This document shows positions 51,386 to 60,900 of a stretch of 64,000 nt of DNA, piece after piece. The stretch covers positions 2,030,001-2,094,000 of the forward strand of contig NZ_CP129236.1 in the NCBI RefSeq assembly GCF_030413615.1, written 5' to 3'. The first letter of the stretch is position 1. Every line of letters begins with the position of its first letter. The notes under the pieces were generated by a model. The model worked only from the letters and a program-made list of their open reading frames with translations, searched no databases and was not told the origin of the DNA. The translations under genes were made by a program, and so were the position numbers. This DNA comes from Planococcus shixiaomingii (GTDB lineage Bacteria > Bacillota > Bacilli > Bacillales_A > Planococcaceae).

Positions 51386-51399
51386 TAAAAGCGCTTTCA
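51386..51399 (-). promoter_or_regulatory. Candidate cre site upstream of the CstA-type gene
   Basis: TGAAAGCGCTTTTA on the minus strand matches the CcpA site consensus (TGWAANCGNTNNCW) closely, apart from the last bases. It lies about 25 bp before the start codon, where CcpA would block transcription elongation or initiation. Confidence 0.55.
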
Positions 51400-51565
51400 A
51401 ATTATTTTTTGGCGAACAATTGGCAACTTTGGCCTCTATTGCCTCCTTTCACTGCCAAGTAAATGGCTACCTCAGCTATTAATTCTCTTATTCTACCATT
51501 TGTTATAAATTATGTCTTTATCATCTGAAAACTTGATAGATTTATTTCCTTTACAATTCCAAATT

Positions 51566-51599
51566 AAAAAAGCCGCTGCAGTTCGCAGCGGCTTTTTTA
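51566..51599 (-). terminator. Terminator of the DUF212 gene
   Basis: A perfect stem AAAAAAGCCGCTGC/GCAGCGGCTTTTTT with an AGTTC-type loop. Confidence 0.9.
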
Positions 51600-51613
51600 T
51601 GATTAAAGGACAT

Positions 51614-52171
51614 TCAATCTAAATGAGTCCGGTAAACAGCAGACAATCTTTTTTGTTCACGTTTTCTGTTACGTCTCTCATCATTTTCTATTTTGGCTGA
51701 AATTAATCCAAGAGCAACGCCGAACAATGCGCCGCCTAGCACTTCAACAGGCTGATGGCCAAGCAACTCTTTCAATTCTTTTTCACGGCGAACGTAATTC
51801 AAACTTGGGAAGTCTCCAGAAATGGTTACGAAGCTATCTTCCAAGTCATTTACAAGCTGCGCAATTTCACCCGTATGTCGGCGAACGCCTTGCGCATCAT
51901 ACATAACGATTATCCCGAAGACAACCGCCAATGCAGTTTCGGTATGTCTAGCCCCTTTGTTCGCCGCGACATAAGAAGCAAGAGCTGCTACGCCAGCTGA
52001 GTGGGAACTCGGCATTCCACCAGACGTAAACGCCTGCTTCCAATCCCACTTGCCTGACAATTTTTTATGTGTCACTATTTTTAACGCTTGCGCTATCCCA
52101 ATTGCAGATAAAGAAGTCACGATTCCACGGTTCATATTTTCCAAGTGCACCATTTTTTCCATCTTTTCCAT
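51614..52171 (-). CDS. DUF212 divergent PAP2-family protein
   Basis: This is a membrane protein of about 185 residues from the DUF212/divergent PAP2 group (YuiD-like). GGMPSSHSAGVAAL contains the SSH catalytic-like element, and YDAQGVRRHTGE the second motif with Arg and His. About four helices are predicted, and the C-terminal tail is basic (ERRNRKREQKR). It may act on a lipid-linked pyrophosphate, but activity in this branch is unproven. I begin at the ATG with GGAGG-TCGAGGA upstream; an ATG eleven codons earlier lacks a site. Confidence 0.87.
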   Translation of the reverse strand: MEKMEKMVHLENMNRGIVTSLSAIGIAQALKIVTHKKLSGKWDWKQAFTSGGMPSSHSAGVAALASYVAANKGARHTETALAVVFGIIVMYDAQGVRRHTGEIAQLVNDLEDSFVTISGDFPSLNYVRREKELKELLGHQPVEVLGGALFGVALGLISAKIENDERRNRKREQKRLSAVYRTHLD

Positions 52172-52292
52172 ATTCCTCGACCTCCGCTCTATGTATGCCA
52201 ACAAGTAATTAATAGTTGCTGTTCATTTTCCATACCCAAAATTCGCCCTGTTTATGCCTTTTATGCCTAAATACTTATGTAAGAACTGCAAT

Positions 52293-52326
52293 AAAAAAAG
52301 GAAAAGCCCGTATAGAAGCTTTTCCT
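52293..52326 (-). terminator. Terminator of the SGNH hydrolase gene
   Basis: GGAAAAGC/GCTTTTCC stem followed on the minus strand by TTTTTTTAT, ending six bases from the stop. Confidence 0.85.
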
Positions 52327-52331
52327 TCCTC

Positions 52332-53171
52332 TTAAATTCTTTCTTCTGCAGGTTCTTCTGAGTGTATTACAACACCAGTCGCACTCAAGGTTTTTAATAA
52401 CAGTTCATGCATCAATTCATATCCTTCTTCGTTCGGATGGATAGAATCAAGCCAGATTGACGGATTTTTCCCCATAATGTCCGTCCGGGATATGATGACT
52501 CCTTTTTCTCCAATTGCAGTATTCCACAGACGGAACAACAAGTTTGTAAAGCCGAAATACTGATATTCTTTTTTCATCGAATTGTATAGATTATTTTGGA
52601 CGATTAACGCGTTGTTATTCAAATACCGTATATGCTTATAAGTTTCCAGCAAATTTTTGCGATATGTCCGCTTAAGATTATTGAATTGGCGGATAAGCCC
52701 TTTTGCTCCTTCAGCACGAAAACCTCTCAGAAGATCATTGCCCCCGATATTCAATAACACCAGATCAGCTGAAGCAATATAACGGTCCCAACTGCCTGAA
52801 CGGAGCCGGTCTATCAAGCCATTGCTTGTCAGCCCGTTAATGCCGAGGTTGGTGACCTTGCTTTCCGCAAAAGTTTCTTTTAAATGCTTTGCAATACCGC
52901 CCTTTGTGCCATAACCGTATGCGACGGAATCGCCTAATATAACAATATTTTTAATGTGAAATTGTTTTGTTGGTTTCTTAACAGAAGAAAATGACGCTCC
53001 TTTAAAAAGGGCGCCAGGTTGAATTATTTTTTTCAAGCTGCCCCATCCCTTTCTTGATGCTTCTTGACTTATTTTAGCATAATTTGGACATCTCAGCCAA
53101 TCCGGCATCCTTTGTTTCGGAGAATACCACGCATAAAAATCCCATTTCCCATTCCGAAATGGGGCTGACAT
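52332..53171 (-). CDS. SGNH/GDSL-family hydrolase
   Basis: This is a 279-residue esterase-like protein. Block I is IVILGDSVAYGYG with the catalytic Ser, block III is LLNIGGND with the Asn, and block V is LDSIHPNEEGY with the Asp and His. Glycine of block II is in LGINGLTSNG. Such enzymes deacylate lipids, sugars or peptidoglycan. The first 80 residues are unusual, Trp/Tyr-rich at the start (FRNGKWDFYAWYSPKQRMP), and no signal peptide is visible, so it may be cytosolic or have a non-standard start. The ribosome binding site is weak. Confidence 0.85.
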   Translation of the reverse strand: MSAPFRNGKWDFYAWYSPKQRMPDWLRCPNYAKISQEASRKGWGSLKKIIQPGALFKGASFSSVKKPTKQFHIKNIVILGDSVAYGYGTKGGIAKHLKETFAESKVTNLGINGLTSNGLIDRLRSGSWDRYIASADLVLLNIGGNDLLRGFRAEGAKGLIRQFNNLKRTYRKNLLETYKHIRYLNNNALIVQNNLYNSMKKEYQYFGFTNLLFRLWNTAIGEKGVIISRTDIMGKNPSIWLDSIHPNEEGYELMHELLLKTLSATGVVIHSEEPAEERI

Positions 53172-53305
53172 GTACTATTAATCCTTCTAAACAGTTGGCC
53201 ATTAAATAGCTCAGATTTAAGGGAATTAACCGGTGAATTTTTGTTTATTTGCTTGCACCATGCCGCTAGCTTCAAGCATAATGTAAAAAACATACAAAGG
53301 AACTG

Positions 53306-53824
53306 ATGCAGATGAAATTTCGAAAAGTGAGTGCCCAAGACATCATCAAAACTGACCATTTATTCTACCATTGCTTAACCGATTTGCTCACTCGCGAAAA
53401 AATCACGGAAGAAGGATTATTGGAACATGAAGTAGATCGCCTTCAAAAGGCGGTTCAGGAAAGTTTAGCAAATCAAGACAAGCCATTTTTCATCGCAGAA
53501 CAAGATGAAGAAATAATTGGTACGATTGCGCTATATCCGCCTGGTCCAATGATCACTTCTGCGCTGCCTACAGTAACCGGCTCTTACGAAGTGGCTTGTG
53601 TGTATGTTCATCCTGAATATCAAAGGCAAGGAGTAGGCAAATTTCTATTTCAAAATATTATACAGGAGCTAAGACTGCGCGGCCATACGGCATTTTTTCT
53701 GGATGCCGGATTCTCAAGTTCCCAAAAGTATTGGGAAGACGTTTTAGGCGAGCCGAGTTGCGTAGTGGAAAACTATTGGGGATTAGGAAAGCATCATTTG
53801 GTGTGGAAAAGAGAATTGCAATAA
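53306..53824 (+). CDS. GNAT-family N-acetyltransferase
   Basis: This is a 172-residue acetyltransferase. The acetyl-CoA binding motif A is VYVHPEYQRQGVGKFLF (Q/RxxGxG/A), followed by a GHTAFFLDAG strand. The N-terminal 75 residues are helical. The acceptor is unknown. Two in-frame ATGs two codons apart share the AAAGGA site, so the start may be at 53312. It is a single gene with a terminator shared with the tRNA gene on the other strand. Confidence 0.88.
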   Translation: MQMKFRKVSAQDIIKTDHLFYHCLTDLLTREKITEEGLLEHEVDRLQKAVQESLANQDKPFFIAEQDEEIIGTIALYPPGPMITSALPTVTGSYEVACVYVHPEYQRQGVGKFLFQNIIQELRLRGHTAFFLDAGFSSSQKYWEDVLGEPSCVVENYWGLGKHHLVWKRELQ

Positions 53825-53862
53825 AAGAGGTGTGTTTCCATTTGGCGACACACCTCTTTATA
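53823..53862. terminator. Bidirectional terminator (GNAT gene / tRNA-Ser)
   Basis: TAAAAGAGGTGTG/CACACCTCTTTA stem with a 14-nt loop between the two converging genes. Confidence 0.85.
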
Positions 53863-53866
53863 TAGA

Positions 53867-53954
53867 CGGAGATGAGAGGATTCGAACCCCCGCGGCGCTT
53901 GCACGCCCTAACTGATTTCGAGTCAGCCCCCTTCAGCCTCTTGGGTACATCTCC
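53867..53954 (-). tRNA. tRNA-Ser (CGA)
   Basis: The minus strand folds as a serine tRNA with a long variable arm: acceptor stem GGAGATG/CATCTCC, anticodon loop CTCGAAA (anticodon CGA, reading UCG), a T-arm with GGTTCGAATCC and discriminator G. No CCA is encoded. A candidate -10 TATAAT lies 26 bp upstream (53980-53985). Confidence 0.95.
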
Positions 53955-54243
53955 ACAATTGCAAATAGTGTTTAGCACCATTATATAAGATTGGCACTTA
54001 TTTCACTGCTTTTTTGCTCGCTTTCCAATTGATCTTTCTCATTTAAAAATGAAGCTAAGAAAATTTGATTATACGTTGGTTTCCGATGCTTTGCACCGAT
54101 GCTATTTCTTTAGCTTCTATCGCTTTAACTCCTAGCTTTTAAAAGATTAAAATTTCTTCGTGATTTGTATCTTTCAGATTATTAATAAATTTCATCGAAA
54201 CTTATATTGCTGCCCGTCGTATATTTAGAAAGAGGTGATCGAA

Positions 54244-55920
54244 ATGGAATGGAAAAAATGTTTATCTTTTCTAGTTGCAGGTCTCCTGCTGCTTATTCCA
54301 ACAAAAGTGCTTGCTGTTGATTTTGAAATTTCAAAAGTAGACATTGAGGCGCGATTAAACGAAGATGGAACCGCAGAAGTGACGGAGCGGCACACTTATG
54401 ATTTTGACGGGGATTTTAACGGTGTCACCCGTGAACTTCATCCTAAACAAGAAGCTTCCATTGATGAGTTTAAGGCCTTTGAGAACGGCAAGCGGCTAAA
54501 GGTAGAAAGAGATGAAAACTTCTATAAAATTTATCGTAGCGGCGACGACGAAACCATCACCGTGGAATTGCAGTACCAAATTGAAGGCGGAGTTGAAAAG
54601 TTCCAAGATGGTGCTGAGTTTTACTGGCCATTTTTCGATGAGCGGAATAAAAGCGATTATGGAGAAATGGCCATTACTATTTTCCCTCCCGCTCCTGCAT
54701 CAGACGTAACATTTTTGGGTTATGATGCAGCTTATGATACTGCCTCTTTGCTAGAAGGCGGTACTGTTTCGTTTAACATGGGAGAAGTTTCAGCTGAAGA
54801 AAATGGCGATATCCGCGTCGTCTTTGAACCAGAACTATTTCCAGTCCTTTCCGGTAAAAATGGAACCATCCGTCCCATTATTGAAACGGAAAAACTGCGC
54901 TTGGCTGAACAGCAAGCTGCTTTTCAGGAAAATCAGCAATCGGTTAGCCGCCTCGGCTCTCTTGCAATTGCAGCTATAGGAGCTATTTTGGCATTGCTGT
55001 TTGGAGGGGCTTGGTTCCAATCGCACCAAAATAAACGATCAGCCGTTAAAGACAACGAAAAAGATTTTTTTGTCCCCGAAGAAAAAATGAGTTTGCCGGC
55101 AACGATTTATTTCACAAAGTCGTCGATGCTTTCGTCCAATGCTATAGCAGCCGCTTTGATGGACTTGGTTCGGAAAGGAAATACGAAACAAATAGCTGAG
55201 GACAAGTTTAAACTGGTTGACCGCCAAACTCCATTTACACATGAAGAGATATTAATGGAATTGTTGTTTGACCAAGTTGGACAAAGTTCTTCTTTTGAAA
55301 CAGCAGATGTGGTAGCTTACACGAAAAAAGAGGCGACGGCAGAAGCCTATCGGGAAGCGATCGCTTCTTGGAACAGTGAGGTTGCTAAAGAAGTTAAACA
55401 GCAAACGCTTTACAGCAAGAAAAAAGGAGTGCGCTGGTTCGCCGCTTTACTTGCAGCTTTATCAATAGTTTTAACCGTCTTTTTCGGAATTTACGAATTG
55501 TTTCCGTTGATGACACTGGCACTTCTCTTTGTTCTCACTTCGTTTAGTTTTGCGGTTTTTTACAAACCGCTCACGGCAGAAGGCAGAAAAATGCGAGAAG
55601 AATGGAAGCAGCTTGAAAAGACTATGAAAGACCTACCTGAAGATACTTGGCACCAATTATCGAAGGATGAAAAATTACGCGCCTATTTGTATCTGCTCGG
55701 CGTAGAATCCCATAGCACAGATAAGAAAGCACAATCATTTGCTAGAGCGGAAACTTTTATGCATCGATCAGACAGTGAATCTTTCACTTTAAATCCGATA
55801 TTATTGGCAGCTGTATTTGTATCTGCAGACACCAATTCTACAGCCCACGCCAGCAGCAGCTCTTCCGCTTCGTTCGGAGGCGGAGCAGGTGGTGGCGGAG
55901 GTGGTTCAGGAGCGTTTTAA
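54244..55920 (+). CDS. DUF2207-domain membrane protein
   Basis: This is a 558-residue predicted membrane protein. A signal peptide (residues about 1-25, ending VLA) is followed by an extracytoplasmic DUF2207 domain (about 30-220), a transmembrane helix (about 235-258), a cytoplasmic domain with a winged-helix look, two more helices (about 395-440) and a cytoplasmic tail. The tail ends in a very glycine-rich run (GGGAGGGGGGSGAF), typical for the family. The function is unknown. I start at the ATG after AGAGGTGATC; an in-frame GTG three codons earlier overlaps that site. Single gene with terminator. Confidence 0.9.
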   Translation: MEWKKCLSFLVAGLLLLIPTKVLAVDFEISKVDIEARLNEDGTAEVTERHTYDFDGDFNGVTRELHPKQEASIDEFKAFENGKRLKVERDENFYKIYRSGDDETITVELQYQIEGGVEKFQDGAEFYWPFFDERNKSDYGEMAITIFPPAPASDVTFLGYDAAYDTASLLEGGTVSFNMGEVSAEENGDIRVVFEPELFPVLSGKNGTIRPIIETEKLRLAEQQAAFQENQQSVSRLGSLAIAAIGAILALLFGGAWFQSHQNKRSAVKDNEKDFFVPEEKMSLPATIYFTKSSMLSSNAIAAALMDLVRKGNTKQIAEDKFKLVDRQTPFTHEEILMELLFDQVGQSSSFETADVVAYTKKEATAEAYREAIASWNSEVAKEVKQQTLYSKKKGVRWFAALLAALSIVLTVFFGIYELFPLMTLALLFVLTSFSFAVFYKPLTAEGRKMREEWKQLEKTMKDLPEDTWHQLSKDEKLRAYLYLLGVESHSTDKKAQSFARAETFMHRSDSESFTLNPILLAAVFVSADTNSTAHASSSSSASFGGGAGGGGGGSGAF

Positions 55921-55939
55921 CAAAGGGCGATAGACAGCA

Positions 55940-55972
55940 AAAGGGAGAGAAGAAATTTCTTCTCTCCCTTTT
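55940..55972. terminator. Bidirectional terminator
   Basis: A perfect palindrome AAGGGAGAGAAGAAA/TTTCTTCTCTCCCTT lies between the converging DUF2207 and S9 peptidase genes. Confidence 0.88.
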
Positions 55973-55976
55973 CTAT

Positions 55977-57767
55977 TTAGCCTTGATGCTTTTCCAGAAA
56001 ATCCAGCATAGCACTATACACTTTGATTTCATTTTCCTTTTTTGAGAAGCCGTGGCCTTCGTCGTCAAGGACAAGGTATTCCACATCGCGTCCTTTTTCT
56101 TTTAGCTTAGCGACAATCTGATCGGATTCCTCTTTTACGACGCGGGGATCTTTTGCCCCTTGGATGACCAGCATCGGTTTTTCCATCCCGTCCAAATACG
56201 TGACCGGAGAATCTTTCGTAAACCGTTCTTTGTCCCGCTCCGGGTCTCCCAGCCAACGTTCCATGATCGGCTTCCAATGAGGAGGAACCGACTCAACAAA
56301 AGTGAATAAGTTGGATACCCCGAAAATATCAACAACAGCTTTGAAGTATTCAGGGTGGCGGCCGTGGAGCAGCAACGCCATGTAACCGCCATAACTGCCA
56401 CCGACTAAAAATAATTTTTCGCGTTCGGCCACTTTGTTATCAAATAGCCATTCAATCGCTGCGATGCAATCCAGTCGCGGCCCTTCTCCCCAGTCTTGTT
56501 CCACCATTTTGACGAACGCGGAGCCGTATCCCGTACTTCCGCGGAAGTTGGGCGCAAAAATTGTATATCCCCGGTTCAAGAAGCATTGGAACATGGAGCG
56601 AAACTGCTTGCGTTCAGCATACTGCGGGCCTCCGTGCGGCCAGAAAATCGTGTGGCCATTGTCATTTTCAGGTTTCGGTTTAAAAAGCAGCGCCTCTATT
56701 TCCAATCCGTCATAAGAGTTAAAATTCACTTCTTCCGGATCGACCATATCTTCTTCCGTCAATCCCAAAACCCGGTTATCCGTCAACGGTTTCCAATCGG
56801 AATCCCCCTGCCACTGAAAAATATTATGCGGTTTCGTAGCGCTTGTTCCAAGCAAATATAAATTTCCGGCCTTTGTTACTTGAATTTTATCGATAATATC
56901 GACAGGCGTCGGAATTTGCTCCAGTTTTTCCGTTTCAGGTTCAAAACGGTATAAAAGGTCTGTGACGCCTTTTTCGGTAAAGAAATAGAACACTTTTTGC
57001 TCTTTATTCCATTTCATACTCTGCATACTTTCGTTTTCAACTTTCAACACTTCAGAAAATGCCTTTTCCTCAACATCAAATCGCGCCAAATAAACGAAGT
57101 CGCTGTCATAGTCTGTGAGAAAATAAATGGATGAATCGTCTACAAAAACGGAATCAAAGGCGACATGCACTTTTTCAGGGTTTGGCGTTAAATAATGAGT
57201 TTCATCTCCAACCTTCACAAAAGCCAGCACATAAGTATTGGCTAGCGATTGAGTAAAGACGAACGCTTGTTCATCTTCAGATACGGCTTCCAAATAAGTT
57301 GTGGATTTTGCTCCTTCGTTTAGTAATGTGTCTGAACGGTCTTCGAGATTTCGTACATGGGCGTTCAAAAACGAAGGATTTCCTTCAGACGTCATGTAAT
57401 ACAAGCGTTTTCCATCTTCGCTCAAATGGGCGTAATAATATTTTTCTTCCGGATTCCCTGTAATGAGGGGCTGCGGAAGTCCGCCTTCAATAGGCATAGC
57501 ATAAATCTGGTGATTTTCATCCCCGTCTTGATCAAAACCAGCCAAGACATAGCGGTTTAGAGGATCCACTTTAAGAAAACTGGTGGATTGATCATGATGC
57601 GCAAATAAATAAGGAAAAAGATTTGGCAAGTCCATTGCCCATAAATTTACTTTGCCGTTTAAATTCGAACTGAAAATCAACTGTTTCTCGTCATCTCTCA
57701 CTGTAAAATCGGAGATGTCGTATGTTCGAAAAAACTGTTCTACTGTAGGTTTTGGAAACTGGATCAT
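55977..57767 (-). CDS. S9-family peptidase (prolyl oligopeptidase/acylaminoacyl-peptidase type)
   Basis: This is a 596-residue serine peptidase. The first 330 residues form a seven-bladed beta-propeller with repeated YLxP/YxxL strands. The C-terminal alpha/beta-hydrolase domain has FLVGGSYGGYMALLL as the nucleophile elbow, IQGAKDPRV with the Asp and LDDEGHGFSK with the His. No signal peptide, so it acts in the cytosol on short peptides or acylated peptides. AGGAGG precedes the ATG. Single gene, sharing a terminator with the DUF2207 gene. Confidence 0.92.
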   Translation of the reverse strand: MIQFPKPTVEQFFRTYDISDFTVRDDEKQLIFSSNLNGKVNLWAMDLPNLFPYLFAHHDQSTSFLKVDPLNRYVLAGFDQDGDENHQIYAMPIEGGLPQPLITGNPEEKYYYAHLSEDGKRLYYMTSEGNPSFLNAHVRNLEDRSDTLLNEGAKSTTYLEAVSEDEQAFVFTQSLANTYVLAFVKVGDETHYLTPNPEKVHVAFDSVFVDDSSIYFLTDYDSDFVYLARFDVEEKAFSEVLKVENESMQSMKWNKEQKVFYFFTEKGVTDLLYRFEPETEKLEQIPTPVDIIDKIQVTKAGNLYLLGTSATKPHNIFQWQGDSDWKPLTDNRVLGLTEEDMVDPEEVNFNSYDGLEIEALLFKPKPENDNGHTIFWPHGGPQYAERKQFRSMFQCFLNRGYTIFAPNFRGSTGYGSAFVKMVEQDWGEGPRLDCIAAIEWLFDNKVAEREKLFLVGGSYGGYMALLLHGRHPEYFKAVVDIFGVSNLFTFVESVPPHWKPIMERWLGDPERDKERFTKDSPVTYLDGMEKPMLVIQGAKDPRVVKEESDQIVAKLKEKGRDVEYLVLDDEGHGFSKKENEIKVYSAMLDFLEKHQG

Positions 57768-57915
57768 AAATGTCCTCCTTGGAATAATATTCAGAATTCA
57801 TAAAATATACTATCTTTTACAGTATAACCTATAAGCCCACTGGCTTGTATACCCAAATAATTTGGATGCTGCTGCCAAGTGCTAATGGTTAGCTGGCAAT
57901 TCATTGAGATTAGGA

Positions 57916-57962
57916 AAATAAAAGCAGCCAGACTCCATTTAAGAGTGTGGCTGCTTTTATTG
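57916..57962 (-). terminator. Terminator of the secreted nuclease gene
   Basis: AATAAAAGCAGCCA/TGGCTGCTTTTATT long stem after the stop. Confidence 0.9.
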
Positions 57963-57969
57963 ATATAAG

Positions 57970-60900
57970 TTAATTCTTTTTCGCTTGCCCTTTGTTTGTC
58001 ACGACTGTGTAATGTCCAAGTTCCTTGATGTGGATCGTGAAGACGTTTTTATTTAATTGGCCTTGGAAGATTTTCCATTTGCCGGTTTGGTCTTCACTGG
58101 CCCCAAACTGGATTTTGACAGCACCGTCTACATCAAAGCTTAGTGCAGCTGCTGTTGTAAATTTCACTTCTACATCATTTCCAATAACATCTTGCACAGA
58201 AAAATCGATTTGGCCCGCTGTTGTTGGACGGTTTTCGACTTCCGGCTCCTCATCGAATTTAAGGTTCAAGGTGAACACAGTTCCTGCTTGTTTGATAATT
58301 TCTTTTACGTTATCAGCTGAAAGCGTCAAGTCTGCTGTCGGCATATCGATCGTCAACGCTTTTTTGCTGACAAGAAGCTGTGCTGTGACTTGTTCGTTAA
58401 ATTGAATGGCTAAGTTGCCTTCCGCATCCGGCTGGCCTGCCACTAATACTGCTTTATCGCCTGTAAAATCCGGTTTTGCTTCTTGTTTTCCTGGCACGAC
58501 CGGCTCTTCAAAACTGATTTGAGCAAGCAGCGGATCGTGGTCAGACGCGTGACCGTGTTCGTACATGAACATCGAGTTGATGTGGACCATGTCGAGTTCA
58601 GTATTTTTCGCAAGATTGTTGGTAACTAAAACATGATCCAATACTTGTGAATTCCCCTGGTAGTAGTAAGAATAACGGTCTTCTAATGGAACGTCTTCAA
58701 CTTTGTTTGTTAAGTTGTCGCCTTTTAAAGCCTGAAGTGCTGGAGTAAATTCAAAGTCGTTCATATCGCCAGTTACTACAACATTTAAATCAGGATCCTG
58801 CTGTTGCCCTTGTTTGATGAAATCGTTGATGGCAGTAGCAAGTTTGATGCGTTGATCAACGGATTTAAGAATTGGCGGCTGGGTCTTGCCGAATAATCCT
58901 TGATCCCCGCCCTTAGAGTTCAAATGGGCAGCGATGACGATTACTTTCTCTCCTTGGAAGTCGAATTGAGCCGCCAAAGGTTTGCGCGTACTTGGCATTT
59001 CAAACGGCTGAATGCGCCCTGGGTTGGATGCAAGTTCACCATTTACCCATTCCGTATTACCGGTAGCACTGCCTTTAGTCCCTTCAGCAAGACTGACTCT
59101 TTCAGGATTATAAAGGAATCCGACTCGGATATTCCCGCCCGGCTCCCCGCCGTCTTTGTTGTATTCAGGTGCAATATCCGTAAATTTATATGACGGTCCG
59201 CCTGCAGCTTCAATTGCGGCTATCAAGCGCTCATAGCTCTTCGTTGCATCCGTATTGCCTGAAGCAATCGGGCCGTCATTGTCCTGGACTTCAATAAGTG
59301 AGACGATATCCGGTGAATTTAAATTTTTAACGAACGAGTCACCGAGACGTGTCGCTTTTTCGTTAGATGTATGATTTGGGTCTGCCGAGAAGTTTTCCAT
59401 ATTATATGCAGCAACCGTCAATTTGTCTTCAGCGTTTTTGATCCATGTCGCTTCAGGAGCGGTATCGCCTTGAACCAATCCTGGAAGATCTTCTTTTTTA
59501 GTCCACAAACGGTAATTCCCAAAACCATAACCTAGCACACCAACAACATTGCCGTTAAATGAATCGCCTGCTTTAGCAACATACTTTTCATCATCAAAAT
59601 CGACTGTAATGCGTTCAGGATTATAATCGTTTTCAGACAGCAAGATGCCGCCTTGTTTATGGAAAGTCGTGTTTGGCGAGTTTTCAGCTACCACCACAAC
59701 TTCACCGTAGGCTTGTGGCCCTAAAATTTTTGCGTTTGGTACAGATAAACGCATCAATTCAACTGATTCCCAGAAATCAACGCCATCTTCTTCTGGATCA
59801 AACGAAGCCAAGTTGTCGTTATCGATGATTTCCGAAGGAGGGAAGATATCTCGTCCAACTACAAGAGGTTCAGGCAGTGGAGCCGTTCCCGATTTCGTTG
59901 TTGCAGCAGCTCGGATACGCGTAATCGGAAGATCATTAACCTTCATGTCAGAATAACCTTCTTGGAAATGTTCTTCTACCGTTCCGGTGACTGAAACCAC
60001 ATCACCTACGGCTAAACCGTTTGATGCTTTATTGACCATCAGGGCTTCTGAAGTTGTCACGTCGTCATCAGGATTTGTATCTTGGATGACAAAATTGGCT
60101 GAGTTATAGATATGCGTGACAACGCCTACAACATCATTGACCACAACACCTGTATAATCCGAAAAATGGCTATCCCCTTGGATATCACGAATTTTAAGGT
60201 CTGCAGTTTTTAGTACCGTATAGTCAAAAGAGAAGACTTGCGACGTTTCATTGCCGACTGCAATCGCTTTAATAACTACATCTTTTGTCAGCTTAATTGG
60301 CGCTGTGTATTTCGTGCTTGACGCAGTTGGTGCAGATCCATCAAGCGTATAGTGGATTGAGGTGTTTTCCCAGCCTGATTGAAGGGTAATTTCAGTTCCT
60401 TCAGAAACAACACCTGGGAATACGTTTGTATAGACTGCCGGTTTGTTGACAAGATCAAAGCTTTCTTGGCCGAGCGTCTTCACTTGGTAAGTGGAGTTGA
60501 ATTTTGACGCGATGCCAGATACATGAACAAGATCGCCTTCTTTATATTGCTTCGTAAACTGTTCATACGTTAACCCGTTGCGGTTGTCATTTCGGATAAC
60601 GACTGCTTCACCATTTTCAGCCACTGCTGAAAATTCGAATGTCCCGAAATCATTAACTGATTTCAAATCTTTGATTGCCACTTTGCGCAATTCGATGCGT
60701 TCTCCTTGAGTTGCTTCAGAGACGCCAGCAGGTGTAACAGTTTGCACAGCCGGAAGTTCGTTATTTGATGAAATCACTTGAATGTTCGATGGCTGCAATT
60801 GCAGTTCACCGGAGAACATTGAAGTTTTTCCAGTTAAGCGAACTTTGTCGCCTGGAGCAACAGTTGCAGCACTCGTATAAACATACATTCCTGCCGTTTC

